From: Gari tellinella
Lineage: Eukaryota > Mollusca > Bivalvia > Cardiida > Psammobiidae
Assembly (NCBI GenBank): GCA_922989275.2
Contig: OV277864.1
Coordinates: 49,909,550 to 49,973,549, forward strand
Reading direction: 5' to 3'
DNA: 64,000 nucleotides
The position numbers and the translations under genes are program-made. Below are positions 20,096-35,000 of this stretch, piece after piece (the first letter of the stretch is position 1; every line of letters begins with the position of its first letter). The notes below the pieces were generated by a model. The model made no database searches and was not told where the DNA came from. It was given only the letters and a program-made list of their open reading frames with translations.

Positions 20096-23000
20096 CTGAA
20101 ATATGAACATTTATTACAGTTTCGAAATACAGTAAGACCCCTTTACAATGACTACTAAATTATTTTAAATATGTTATGTTTAAGGCAGGTGGCTACTTAA
20201 ACAAAGGTGAAAGTAAAATTACTACCGTCAAACTTTGATATCTCCAACTCGCCTAACTCCAGCTATCCGGTATTTCAACACATGAATTACATTATTTCAT
20301 GTTCGGTTATGTCGAATATATCCGTGTTTTAAAGTTAAAACGTGGCTTAGCCATGTTTTAACTTTGAAATACGGGTATTATTGACTTAACCGTGTTCGAG
20401 ATATCGAAGTTTAACAGATGGTTCCTTTAGTAGCATTTTGTTTAACTTTCCCCTTGCTTTAAGCTGCCACCTGTCTTTCATACAATCAATAAGCCTTCTT
20501 TGTACTAGATGTTTTTACTGCAATGCACCACAAATAAATGATTTCCCGCTAATCATTAAATTTCCACCCCAAACTCTATTTTTCCACTGCATTAAAAGGT
20601 TAAGGCTACAGCCACATGAGCGGTTGCTTGTCTGCCTACCTTGCTGAAATTACACAGAAAACCCCATGTGATTATGCACCTTAAATATTATAGTTGCTGA
20701 GATAGATTCTCTGCATAAAAATAGATATAATTGCTTCAGTTTTATGCAGCAGTTAATTACTTTGCCAAAAAGCTATGTTGATCTGGAAAACAATATGTCT
20801 GATCATACAAAATATTTTGATTCTTGTCTTGTATATTTTTTAAAAACAAGACTGCGTGTTCAATAAACGCTTATGCCCCCAGTGGCATCCTTGACAATAT
20901 ATTCTGAATTTTTTCTAAGTCCTAATTAGGTCAAGGTCAGGGTCAAACTGAGCACTGGTGAGTTAGTAATGGTCCAAGGCAACAACTGTATGAGTATCAA
21001 AGCATTGTAGTCAGTTGTGTTGATGCTAGACTAAACGGTAAAATCTAGTTAACCAAGAAATAGCCTATTTAAAAAAAAATAAGTCCAAATTAGGTCAAGG
21101 TCAAGGTCAAAGTTTGATGATGTTGGTGATATTGGTGAGTTGGTAATGGTCCAAGGCAACAACTGTATAAGTATCAAAGCATTGTAGTCAATTGTGTTGA
21201 TGCTAGACGAAACGGTAAAATCTAGTTTTAAAACCAAGAAATAGACTATTTAAAATTTTCTAAGTCCAAATTAGGTCAAGGTCAAGGTCAAAATCAAAGT
21301 TTTGTGATATTGGTGGATAGGGAATGGTCCAAGGCAACAACTGTATAAGTATCAAAGCATTTGGGTAAGCGATGTTGATGCTAGACGAAACGGTAAAATC
21401 TACTTAACCTTGTTACGGACGGACAGGACAATTCCTATATGCCCCGCATCTGTCGATGCTGGGGGCATAAAAATGCCTAATGCTAACTGTAAAGAATAAC
21501 TTATTCTCCAATGTACATGGATCCCTGGATATTTTTGCCTATTACACCAGTCACTACCTCACTGTATGCCTGGGACACTCACCTGCTCTGATTCCCCTTT
21601 TCCCACTAACCCCAGGTACTTTTGGAATGGGTGTCCCATTCTGACCCATTCCTTTTGTATAAGAGCCTGGAAGCCTGTTTGTGACCTGTAGTATGGGTCC
21701 AACAAGATCTGTACAATGCTGGCAATCAGGCAGGAAAAATCACAGCCATTCTTTTCTGGAAAATATAGAACTGATGGTGTAATAACATGAACATGATTGT
21801 GTTATACATGAGATTGACAGTCGAATAATGTGAAACTTGACAGTGTAATATCATGAAATCCATAGTGTGATATAAAACTGACAATTTAATAACAGGTAAA
21901 TGACCAACTTAGTATTATACATGAAATTGACAGTATATTGTGAATCTTGACAGAGTAATACAATGAAATTGACTGTATAATATGAAGCTCACAATTTAAC
22001 AACATGAAAATGACGGTCTCCATATTATACATGAAATTTACAGTATTTTAATGTGAAACTTTAGTAGTGTGTGGTAGTTTGATTGTATGGGTACGAAATG
22101 ACCAAGATAGTTGGTACGATTTGGTTTGGGTACAATTTGTCATGAGTACATATTGGGTACGAAATGACCAAGATGTGGGTACCAAATGGTTTGGGTACGA
22201 TTGGGTTTGGGTACGAAATGACCAGATCCCATAATATGAAACAGACAGTGTATGGACCTACAGATTTTTTCCTATATCTTCAGATTTCTGCTCTTAATTT
22301 AATATTTGAGTTAGAATTTTATGTGTTTTTCAATTAGGGTGTCAAACAGTTTAGATCCAGAACAGACACTGCTTTATGCGGTATCTGATCTGGATCAAAA
22401 CTGTTGGCATAACTGTTAGCGTTAAAGAGTCTGGCAGTGAAAGGGTTAAAGGTATAATTCCTAAAATTTCTTTTCAAAAGTTGAATATCTTAGGATTTAT
22501 ATTAGCAACTTATGGTAGGCTTGAATGTGAGACTTAACAGAACATTGAATGTAAACTATCTGTGTATGAGCAAACCTTGTATCACAACGCTACGTCTTTT
22601 CTCCATGATCACATTGACGGCCTCCTGGGAGACCTTAAGGCACTGGGCTACATACTGAAGCCATTTACTGTCATCTAGGCTGGAGTACCAGGCCACATCC
22701 TGCACCACAAACTCACGCTCTGTGTCTACAATATACAGCAGAAACCCTCTATTAGTAATAATTACAAACACTACATGACATCGCTTTAAGCATGTGCATT
22801 CAGCTTTACTTCAACCTGCTTTGAGTTAACATCTAGGGTATAGAAATCGTTTCTTATGGTGCATATTTTTGACTGTCACAAGTGGAATTTTTTTTTTGGG
22901 TGACTGGAATAAAGTTTTGGCGTAAAAAGGTGTATTTAGTATTTATGGGGTACTGTGTTTATGAAATCACAAAAACCCTACTACCCTACCTGACATGCAG

Positions 23001-26000
23001 AGTTTCGTCAGTTTGCTAAAGCTCTCCTGTATGTCCTTACAGGTAATGAAGTCCTCTGCCAGGTCAACTACCACAGGAGTGTTCTGGTGTTTCCCAGCCA
23101 CCTTAATAGAATCAAGCATCCTGAAAAGCAGAATAATAAGATTGATATTTGAATTTTAAAAATATCTTCTCTTGATTAATACTAGTAGATGGGAGCTTAA
23201 AGCAACCTGAAAGCCAAGCAGAATGCACCTTTAGGCACATTCTGCTTTACTTTCAACCTTCTTTAAGTGGTCACTTGTCTTCAAAACTAGAAACATGTTA
23301 TGGGTTAAAGGGTTATGTCAGGTGGCCATCAAAGTAAGATGAAAGTATAACAGAAAGCTCCTTTCTGAGCTTTCTGCTTTACTTTTTCATCTTTCTTGAA
23401 CTGTCCTGTGTCCTATATGTCTTTATCAGAACAGGGTAGAAGCATGAAAAGGGCTCCAGATAAGAGGGAGTAAACTTAACAAATCCAACATTTTCTCACT
23501 CATTTCAGCACTAAATCTTATGGTGTTACTACTCATTAGTATTGTTTCTTCGACACCATAGGATTTAATGCAAAAATAAAGATTTTAGTTTTGGAGTAGA
23601 AATAAAGATTTTAGTTTTGGAAATCACCCCTTATCTGAAACTCGGAATAAAGGTCTAGGAAAGGTGGATCTATATGGGAATGGGTTAAACCCTAGGTGTT
23701 TAGGTAACATATCTTAACCCTTAGCCTGCCACTCACGACTATAGCTCCATATGCAAACAGCTTGGATCCGGATGAGACGCCGAGTAACTCGGCGTCTCAT
23801 CCGGATCCAAGCTGTTTGGCACTCGGACAACATTTTCAGCAATTTTGAGCACCTTTGAAGCACTTTGAAACTTGAAGCAGACGACAATTTATTTGGCGGG
23901 CTAAGGGTTAAGCTCAGTAAATTATGTATGTACAGTACATGTATAACTTCTTGTGATTATTGCTTGGGAGTATACATGCTTTACACTTTCCCTCATACAT
24001 ACAGTAGTTAAATGCAGCTAATTGAGACAGAATCAAATTAGGGTTTACATGTATACATTTGTATATATTTCAAGCAACTAATTTAATGTTAAAGTTAATC
24101 ATCAAACAGTTTTCAAGCTAGATAATAATCCAAAATCTAATGTGAAGGCAGTATGTAGTTACACAATGTAGTAGAAATGTTGTAATCGAGAATTGCTTCA
24201 GAGCGAAATATTTTGTTTTGTTGGTTTTTTTTGTTCAAATTACTAAACATCAAAAAAAATTCTAACTAATGCACTGATGCACATCTTTGTCAAAGTCATA
24301 AACCATGTAGTCTGGTGTGAAAACATGTACATTGTAGTGTAATGTCACAATATATCTATAGTCTGATATCACAAATAGGTACAGTCTGAAGTCACATGTA
24401 GTCTGAGGTCATAACTGAAAATATGTGTAGTCTGAAATCACAAAATTTAATACAACACATGCAATCTGAGGTCACAATACATGGAGTCTGAAATCACAAA
24501 TAGATACAGTCTGAAGTGACAGTTCACATAAACATAGTCTGAAATCACAATACACGCAGTCTGAGGTCACATATAGATGTAGTCTGTGGTTACAATACAA
24601 GTAGATTATAATTATATGAGTTTGCAATATCATGGGATTAGCTGGGTAGAAATATACATGACAGTGTAACAATTAGTATTCAGCATTCCACATATGGTTA
24701 AGAGTTGAACTATTCATTGATATTAGTACATAGTTTGAGCTTAGCAAGCAATGTCAACACAATAGCATGCAGAGAGTAAGTATTATATTAACCCATTTAC
24801 TCCATATACACACCTTTTATGTGTTTTATTTATTCCTCCACCGGGGGAAATATTTCAATTTTATACAGAAAAAGTTTCTATACCCTAGCAGATGGAAGCT
24901 TAAAGCAGGCTGATGTAAAGCAGAATGTATCTTAAGGCACATTCTGCTTTACTTATACAACCTGCGTCATTTTTCTTCAAAACCAGAAACAGGCTATGGA
25001 GTAATGGGCTGACAGTGAAACATGCTGCTGAATATAAAGTACAGCTTCTGAAGCCTTGTACATGCTTTTAACTCTTTCAACACCATGTCTTGTTTAAAAT
25101 ATACACATTACTTTTGCAAACAGTGTAGACCCAAATTAAAGGGCTCCCATAGGAGCCCTCTGATGTGGGTCTACACGTTTTTATATTTTAGACCAGTATT
25201 TATTAAACTACCAAGACTTCCGAGTAGACTCAGATTCATGTTTTTGTAGCTAAAATATCCACAAGGGATTCTAATGACCCAAAAGGGTTACTTCCTGTTG
25301 AAAGTGTTAATGTCTTTGGACAAAATGAAACAATGTGGTAAGTGGTGTAAATATGAACTGTGTTTATAATGCTTATTTCCATGTCTTTGTACTAGTTCAT
25401 GTAGTAACTGCTACACAATGTCAACCATGTATCTCCTTCAGTTTGAAACAACTATTAAAACTTTTTTCCCCTCAAATTTACTGTCAAAGTTGTATTAACT
25501 GCCGTACTGTCTTGACACATTATCCCCTGAAACTTCCAATGGACAATTCCAGTTTGCAATAAAGGCTGGTCCATTTTAAGATATTTAGGGTTGTTTTTTG
25601 TAATAAATTGCAAAATGACAAACAGTGAAGTACCTGATCAGAGGGCTCCTACAGGAGCCCTCTGATCAGGGACTTCACTGTTTGCAAAGGACAAGTGTAC
25701 TCTTCACATATACACATTTTGTAAAGGATGCACATATGCGTCACTAGGGCTCAGTGAGTTTAATACTAAAACCTAATCATGAAAGAAATAATAATGTCTT
25801 AGGATTTTGATTTGTCTTTTTAGAGCTTTTGCTTAAACCTGACCAATCAAATGCTTGAGAACGATTTCAGACTCTCTCAAACTCTTTATAACCTTGGGCC
25901 TCAAGCTTTTGTTTTCTACAGTTAAAAGCAGAGAACTTGAAATTAAATATTGTTTTAGCTGACAGCAATTTTAAAGCATAATGTATTATGGCAGGATAAG

Positions 26001-29000
26001 AGTACATGTATATACAGTGAAACCCCTCTAAACCGGACATGTGTGGGGACAACAAAAATGTCCGGTTTAAAGGGGTTTCCGGTTTAGAGGGGTTTTAACT
26101 TGTTTCTAGCTAACCACTTAAAGCAGCTTGAAAGTAAAGCAGAATGCGCCTTAAGGGGGTAGGTGCACCTTGGTAAAGTAAATACCAAATTCTTCAAACT
26201 TTGCATACTGATAGTAAAATTAGTTTCTATGACAAAACTGGTGAAAAAAGTGGGGGTACCGGACCTTTCTTTTTCACAATTTGAGATTTTTCAAGGCCAC
26301 CCCCCTATAAATTGAAGCTTCATAAAAACTCCTACTTTTTTGTACTATGGTTTTTCAATCTTTATTTAAACAATCTATTTGTACCAAAAGTATCCTAATT
26401 TATATTATCATAGTAAGAATAAACCCTGAAAATAATGTTTTTTCAAGATCCAAAATAAAAATATTTGATTTCACCAGAAAGGAGTAAAATTTACCCCACC
26501 CACTTTTTTATAAAGGCGAGAATAAGGCACTGTGAAAATTGCCCTACTAATTGTAGCAAACTAAATACCAAATTTTCTATTTGTTGTTTTTAGCCCTGCA
26601 AACAAAAAGTTTTAGTGAAATAGCAAATAAAAACACAGGGTCCCGTACCTTTTAAAATATATATAGATCATTTTATCTAAAAAATCCATTTTTTCTCATT
26701 TTTTCAATTTTTTGTGTACTTTTACCAAAAATATTCTTTTTCCAAAAAAATTCATTTTATCTATTGAGTTATCTATAATTTATACTAAAACTGTACTACC
26801 ATGAAAATTTCATGCTTATATTCTGAGAAATTGAAATGAAATCGGATGTAACAAAATACAACCTACCTATGAAAACAGTGTATGCTGTTAACTACGAATA
26901 GGACATAAAACTTAAAAAGTCCCTTCCGGAACGAAAATCCAATTTTTTCCCGGGAAAAAAGTGTTTTATAACTGTATGCATTCACCAAAAATGAGTTCTT
27001 ACCATTTTTTTAAAAACGAGTTCGTAAAATTTTTCGGAAATTTCATAATGCTCAAAAAGACAGGCCGACATCCTTAAGGCGCATTCTGCTTTACTTTCAA
27101 ACTGCTTTGAGCTATCATCTGCTAGAATGTACAGACTATTTTCTTCAGTGTAAGAAAAAACCAAAAGACGTAATAAGGCGTGTTGATGGTGTAATGGGTA
27201 AAAATAAAAAGGATTGGAAACGGGACCAAAGCTTTTGTCCAGTTTAGAGAGGATTCCGGTATTTAGAGGTTCCGGTTTAGAGGGGTTTCACTGTATAATT
27301 ATATACTGCATTACAAGGGTTAAGTGGCCTTTATGAAATTTTGAGTATGAACACATAATAAAACAATAATTTCCCTGTGCTTCTAAGGAAGTTAGTTTCT
27401 TCCGGTGCTTCAAATGAACAATCTTTGCTTCCATTTAACCCTTTCCCCCATAGAAGCGACTTTTAGCGTATTCCATTTATTCCTCCGCTGAAGAAAATAG
27501 TTCCAGTTTATACCCTCATGAACAATTACCATTACAAATATTGTATATATCCTAGCATATTTTAGCTTAAAGCAGGCTGGAAGTAAAGCAGAATGTGCCT
27601 TAGGCACATTCTGCTTTACTTTCAACCTGCTTTAAGTGGTCACCTGTCTTTAAAACTAGAAACAGGCTATGAGGTAAAGGGTTAAGCCCAGTCCATTCTG
27701 CAAACCCAGAATAACCTTATCCAAAACAGTAAAAACCCTCTATCATGACCATCAATTTATGTTAATCATCAGGTTTTTAAGACAGGTGGTTGCTTTAAGT
27801 AAGGTGAAAAAGGAACAGAATTATCCTCGTTTAACTTTTATCTTGCTTTATGCTGCCACCTGTCTTTAATACAATCAATGAGCATTCTTTAATGGTCGTT
27901 ATAGAGGGGGTTTACTGTACATGATGAACAATCGATTACAGTGGTGTCCTCAAACCCTTTGTGTCAATACAATAACAAGAAAGGCTGCAAGCCAAGCCAT
28001 GCATCATAAGAAATAGTGTCTATATACTAGCAGCTTGTAGTTAAAAGGAGGCTGAAAGTAAAGCAGAATGCACCTTAAGGTGCATTCTGCTTTACTTCCA
28101 ACCTGCTTTAAGTGGTCACCCATCTTCAAAACTAGAAACAGGCTATAGGGTAATGGGTTTATGGAGCTATCTCAGATATTTCTAGCATATATGTAGCAGC
28201 AGTCTTTAGAAATGGGCCATATGGCCCTTTCTTCAATCAAAGGTTGCATAAAACAAGTTTATTTGTACATGATAAACAATTATGAATGACAGGTAATGTA
28301 AACCCAGATCAGCTGCTGAATCACTATCAATGCAGATAATATAGGTCTACACTGTCTGTAATAGACAAGTACCCTTTTCTTGTAATGCAGCTCAAATTAC
28401 CAATAGTTTTTCCCATTCATCTTCGTGTATTTCATTTAATGTATTTTTAACCCATTATCCCATAGCCTGTTTCAAGTTTTGAAGACAAGTGACTATTTAA
28501 AGTAGGCTGAAAGTAAAACAGAATGTGCCTCAAGGCACATTCTGTTGTACTTGCAACCTGATTTGAGTGGTCACATATCTTTAATACTAGAAACAGGCTA
28601 TGAGGTAATCGGTTAACTAAATAGTTTGCATTTTCCCAAATATTTCTTTACACATGGTAAACAAATATGTATACACTAAGAACATCCCTTCAAACAGCCA
28701 AGAGTGTTCAAAGTTCTAACACTGTATTACCATAGGCTTTTGCACCACAACAATTCCTCTACATGAAATGGGAGAAGATGAACTCAGAATTAACCATACT
28801 ATCAACCTATTACAACAACTAAATTGTATTAATTAGCAGGTGTTAAAGACAGGTGCCTGCTTAAAGCAAGGTGACCCTAAAACATAGAGCTCCTGCAGGA
28901 GCTTTCTGTTTTACCTTCACCTTGGTTCAAGCCATCTCCAGTCTTTTCTGAAGTCAAATAGCCTTCATTTTAGTGGTTGTAATAGAGAGGTTTTACCATA

Positions 29001-32000
29001 TTATCAATTAGTCATAAGAAAAGTACAACATGTGTCACAGATGACTCCAAAGTAACCATTTTCACAAAACATACCAAAAAGCAGGAGACCATTGCTGCCA
29101 AGTTAAAACTTACCCCTTTAGTGATTGCTTCCTTCATAGTTCATAAGAAAATATATGTCACTTGTTTGTTTCTTCTAACTATAACATGTTTGACTTAAAA
29201 ATGCATACTGTTCTCATAGGTTACTGGTTTACTTATTGCTACAAGTTTCACAAACTGGCAGTTTATTCTTTCAATTTGTGCTAAGCCACATCTAAAGGTA
29301 AAACAATATCATTCTTTAACTCTTTCAACACTAATTAACTCTTGTGGTTTATAAGGTTCCCTTGTGGATCCTTTTAGTTATTAAAACTTGAACCAGTCTT
29401 ACTTGGATTTCTGGGTAGTTTGATCAATACTGCTCTAAATTGGCAAAGCGTGTAGACCCTGACCAGAGGGCTCCTTTAGAAGCCCTCTGATCTGGCTCTA
29501 CACTGTTTGCACATGTAATGGTTCTATTTAAAACAGGTCCATGGTGTTGGAAAAGTTAAATCAAGTTGTTTCTTAACAAAGGACAAAATTATTCTCTACA
29601 CTCTTAGAAATATGCAGAAAATAAAAAATAAAATATTTGATAAAAAATATTTGCTGACATTTTTAAAATGTTGTCTCTATGGCAACATACAGATTGACCT
29701 TAGGCATTGTAGGCAGGGTCCATCTGCAACATTTTCTTGTCTACAGTAAAGTCTGCATTTAATTCATCTACAGTAAAACCTCTCTATAAGGACCACTAGA
29801 TAATGATATATTTTGTGTTTATGGCAGGTGGCTGCCTAAAGCAAGATGAAAGTGAAACAGAAAGCTCCTTTAGGAGCTTTCTGTTGCACTTTCACCTTGC
29901 TTTAAGCTGCCAACTGTCTTTCAAAAATCATTTAGCCTTGTTATAGTGACCGTAATAGACAGGTTTTACTGTACAGTGTTTTCTATAAACACAGATTATG
30001 TCAAATATTCTTGACCCTGTCTGCACCAGCCATTCTAAATATGCCCAAAGCATGCTAAAATTTAAATAACAGTGCTATATCAAGACAGTTTACATTTATT
30101 TGCAACATACCATGCAATTGTTGAGGATTAACTACCGCATGTGGTATACTGATAAAATATAGTGGTATGACAAAATATACATATACTAAAATAAGGTCAT
30201 GTGCAAATGCAATGCATGTGCCTACAAGCTTCAGCCTAAAATGTTGCCTTTAAAGCCTGCAAATTCCCTCTTATAACTACAAGGAATATACATACAACTT
30301 TACTTTCCCACAAATGGGCAAATTGAAATGGATTAACAAAGCTTGTCACTCATCTATTACTATTACAAATCAAGTAAGTCCTGATCAGGCATGGTGCTAG
30401 CTAATTTGGGTCTACACTGTTTGCAATGTTGAAAAGTTCTTTTTTTTTGTTTTTTGACAAGCATATAGCATTCAATCTTTCCTTACCTCTGCTGAAGATT
30501 GGCCTGTGCAGTGTTTTCATCTAGGCCTGCCATACGTAACAAGCTATTGCCATTTGTATGAGTATAGCACCATGTCTACAACATCAAAATACACAACAAT
30601 ACATTCATGCTATGACAAAACTAGATACAGTCGCAGGGCTCCAGATAAGAGGGAATTAACTGAACAAATCCAACATTTTCTCACTTCATTTTCTGCTTAT
30701 AAAGAAGTTTTTCTGCATTACTTTTGCCTTGCATTAAGCAGTCATCTATATTTACGAATTATATGTAACACATTCTTTTAGCCCTTTACTCCCTAGCCTG
30801 TTTCTAGTTTTGAAAACAGGTGGCCACATAAAGCAGGTTGAAAATAAAGTAGAATGTGCCTTATAGGCGCATTCTACTTTATTTTCAGCCTGCTTTAAGC
30901 TACAATCTTCTAGGATACAGGAAAATATTTCTTATCGTGCATATTCATGACTATATAATGTGGAACTTTTTTGTTCAATGGAGGAATGAAATAAAGGCTT
31001 AAAAGGCATATTTATGGGGTAATCAGTTAAAAGGTCATTTAACACAAGTACTAACAACGGTTTGGTAAGTTACTCAGAGAAAGCTGAATGATGTAGAATA
31101 GAAGACTACTTACTGGAATACGTCTTGAATAAAACTGTGGCGCTGCTTTATTCAGATCCGAGTTGAACAATGCACTTGATACAACAAAATATTGAGGTAG
31201 ACTGAAAGACAGAATGATACAAGGATATATGAGAGACATGGCAACATCTGTGAGACACATATGATGTCCCCTAGTTGCACTTTCCATATTTCATATGTGC
31301 GAAACAATGTTAAGTTCAAGCACCTTTGACTCTTTGAACAGACAGACCAGTATGCCCACATCAACTAATCATCACAGGGACATAGAAACAGTATGAGATG
31401 GAAAGTTTACTGTATACGTTGATGGATAAGTTTGTGCTACTAGTGTGTTAGAATACTGAATTCAGGGTGTTGCATTAACCAAGTATTGCTTACCAAAATG
31501 ACTTTAAATACAGTTACCAATGCAAAATCTATTATCTGTTATAGTCTCATGCAGCTCTGTCTATATTGTTAATCAATAATCAAAATGATGGCACGTATCA
31601 GACAAACTAGCCGCCTGCTGCCTACCCAAGATGCTGGGACACCCGCAGCAGATGACAAATGAAATCAGGATTAAGTAAGTAAGTAGTTTACTGTATCTGC
31701 AGAAAATACCTAGCAAGATTCATATCAGAACTATATTTTATATCAATATTAGAATAGTCAATTTTGTATTAAGTGACCACTAATAGAAATACAGTCGAAA
31801 CTCTTATCATTTGAACTCGTGTTAGTTGGAACATTCCGATATTTCAAAGTTAAAACGTGGTATGTTTGACTTCAGAGAGACGAGTTATAGAAATTAGACT
31901 AATGGAATACTGGTAAGGTTGATTAAAACCTAGTTCAAAGTATTGAGATTTCTTAATCAGGGGACTGCTCTATATTGCAGGATACAAATAATACAGAAAG

Positions 32001-35000
32001 CTCCTGTAAGAGCTTTCTGTATTATTGTTATCCTGCATTAAGAAACCACCTGTCTTTCAGATTACCAATATGTCTTCTACTGAGTGGTCACTTAACCGCC
32101 ATAAATACGGCTCTTTACGCCTTGAAATTATTTTTCCGCTGAAGAAAATAGTTCCTCTTTATACAGCCGAAGTAGCACAAGAAAGAAGAAATATTTTCTA
32201 TACCCTAGCAGATGGTAGCTTAAAGCATGCACATTCTGCTTTAGTTTATACCTGCTTTAACCCATTTCCCCATAGCTTGTTTCTAGTTTTGAAGACAGAT
32301 GAACACTAAAAGCAGGTTGAAAGTAAAGCAGAATGCACCTTAAGGCTAGAATATAGAAAATACTTCTTATGATTCATGACTGTATAAAGTGGAACAATTT
32401 TTGTCAATGTTTAAGTAAATCATAGGTGTAAAAAGGGGCCTTTATGGGATAACAGTTTAAGTAGTTCCTTTTCGTCATAACTAGAAACAGGCTATGGTGT
32501 AAAGGGTTAATAAATACTGACTGTCACTTGTTTTCAAAGTGTCGGTCTACAAAGCTACCTACCTCTGGGACATGTCATATGATATGTTCACATCTGAAAC
32601 TCGCCATTTCTTCTCACAGCCACATCTACGTAACTCCTCTTCCCAATCATGTATTGAGTCAAAGAGCGGAGTCTGTACTAAAAAACGCCTCTCTGAAACA
32701 AGCAAACAGTTGGACCTCATAGTAAAATAAACTTGTAAAAGCATTAAGTAAAACAATTACTTCAAATATTAGATGTGTTCTGAATGTGCTTGTAAAATAA
32801 AACTTGATTTGAAAACACGTGGAGATCTTGGTCACAGTCATACCCTGTACATGTGTGTGTGTAAATAACCTATATGCGAAAAGCAGGACCTGCTTAATGT
32901 ATTACCAAATTATACAGAAAATTCTTCTAGAGCACATATGGTTAAATCTATTCCTTCTTATATGGAGCCCTGCTATTAAACCCGTTCATCCTATTTTCTT
33001 TCATCTGTGTTAAAGGCAGATAGGTATCTGTATTCATCACCATCAACAAATACATCTATTCATTTGTTGCATTGATGTATAAGATAGGAAGAGGTGCTCT
33101 ATTGCACTTCTGTAGAGGAAAGGGTTACAAATCTTGATTGTTTTGTTCATTTCCTGTTATCTGGTACCCAGCTTACCTGCCCCTTTGACCACATGTTTGC
33201 CATACTCATTGCTGAACAGCAAAGTATCTTTCGTCGCAAAGGCATGATGGACAATCACATTGATAAACTGTTTGTTCTGATTTTTGGGCGTAAACTTGAA
33301 ACCATAAGTGTGGATGCGGAAGTCCTGAAATATATTACATAAACCAAACTGACATCAGATAACAATAGATATAATCCAGAGTGATATATTGTATTGTATT
33401 AAATGACTGTTGATTAAACATGACCTGGTGGCTTATACAGTATAACCTCTGTTATCCGACACCCCATGGTTCCACGTTTGTAAGTCGGTTAAGAGAGGGT
33501 GTCGGTTAACGGAATTATGCCTAAGTTCACCGGTTTACACACCCAAAGATTCAGTCCTTTTTTCACTGCGAGGGGAATTCCTCGATGCCAATTGACATAT
33601 CAAATATGTATGACTGCAGCATACATCATAAATCCTTATCAAATCAGATTGTTCCAGATTAAAATAGGAGTCCCCTGGTCCGGATCTACACTGTTTTTCC
33701 ATTATTCCTTTTAACTACAGATGTCATAAAATGTGTATAGTGTACATATACTGTATTGCAAATTGCTGCATGCTGATGCCGGTTGATTAACATAATATTA
33801 AACTATATTAAACTATTAATTCATAGATACACATTTTTACACCTTTTATTTATTCCTGCACTGATGAAAATCGTTTAAATTTATACAGTCATGAATATGT
33901 ATCATAAGAAAAAGTTTCTATATTCTAGCACATAGTAGCTTAAAGCAGGCTGAAGGTAAAACAGAATGCGCCTTATGGCGTATTCTGCATTACTTTCAAT
34001 CCGCTTTAAGTGGTCACCTATCTTCAAAACTAGAAACTGGCTATTAGGGTGAGGGGCTTAACTGTATTATTATATGCCCTGTTGATAAATATAATACGGT
34101 GAATTATATTGTATAACCTACCTTACAGTGTATCTCTAATGTTTTAGTCTGGGAAGAGGTTGTCATGCCTTGAGAGAGCCGCTTTCTCTTTCCGCTGGAC
34201 GTGACTGTTACAATAGAAACCACAAAGACACATAACATAAAATACAAAGAACTCCTGCACAGTACATGGCTTGAAATAAACATGTATGTGGCCAATGTAT
34301 ATATATAGTATACCCCTGTGTAATCAACACTTAATAGCACAAGACTCTTTTGCTGTCAACAGCATGTGACTGCTTTGTCCAGAATGAAAGTAAACAGAAA
34401 GCTCCTACATGAGCTTTCTGCTTATCTGTCATTCTGTCATAAGCTGCCTTCTCTTGTTAACACTATCAATGAGACTTCTTTGGATTGGTCATACTGAGCT
34501 CCAGATAAGGGGAGTACTTGAAAAGCTTCCTTGTCTCTTCCACAAAGAGATGATTCTAACGAGTTGTCACAACATAATTCTGGTTAGGTTGAGACATAAA
34601 GCTTTTGAGTTGAGTCTGCAGTTGTTCTCAAGCATTTGATTAGTCAGATTTGAGCATATGCTTGAGAATGATCTCAGACTCAACTCAAATTTTTTATAAC
34701 CTTGAACCCCAAAAAAGTTCATTCTAATCACTTTATCTGGAGGCTGGTGCTCTCGTCATAGAGAAGGCCCCAAGGTTATAATAAGTTTGAGTTGAGTATG
34801 AGACTCTTCTCAAGCATTAGGTTGGTCACATCTGACCAATCAAATACTTGTGAAGGATCTCAGACTCAACTCACCTTGCTTTAAGCAGCTACCTGCCTTA
34901 AACACCAAATATTTAATACAACTTAGTGGTTGTTATAGAGCCTGAAGGGTTCTACTCTGTAGGAGTGTGTGTGTGTTTCAGTGTACTTACTTTGGTAAAT

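Noticed and set aside
19816..20158. Several plus- and minus-strand frames within MTMR10-like exon 13
   Set aside because: Shadows of the real coding frame, which matches the myotubularin family.
24472..24672. Cysteine-rich 66-codon minus-strand frame
   Set aside because: It is a direct translation of the AGTCTGAAATCACA minisatellite.
30506..30781. 91-codon plus-strand open frame
   Set aside because: It is the antisense of MTMR10-like exon 9 plus a family E fragment.
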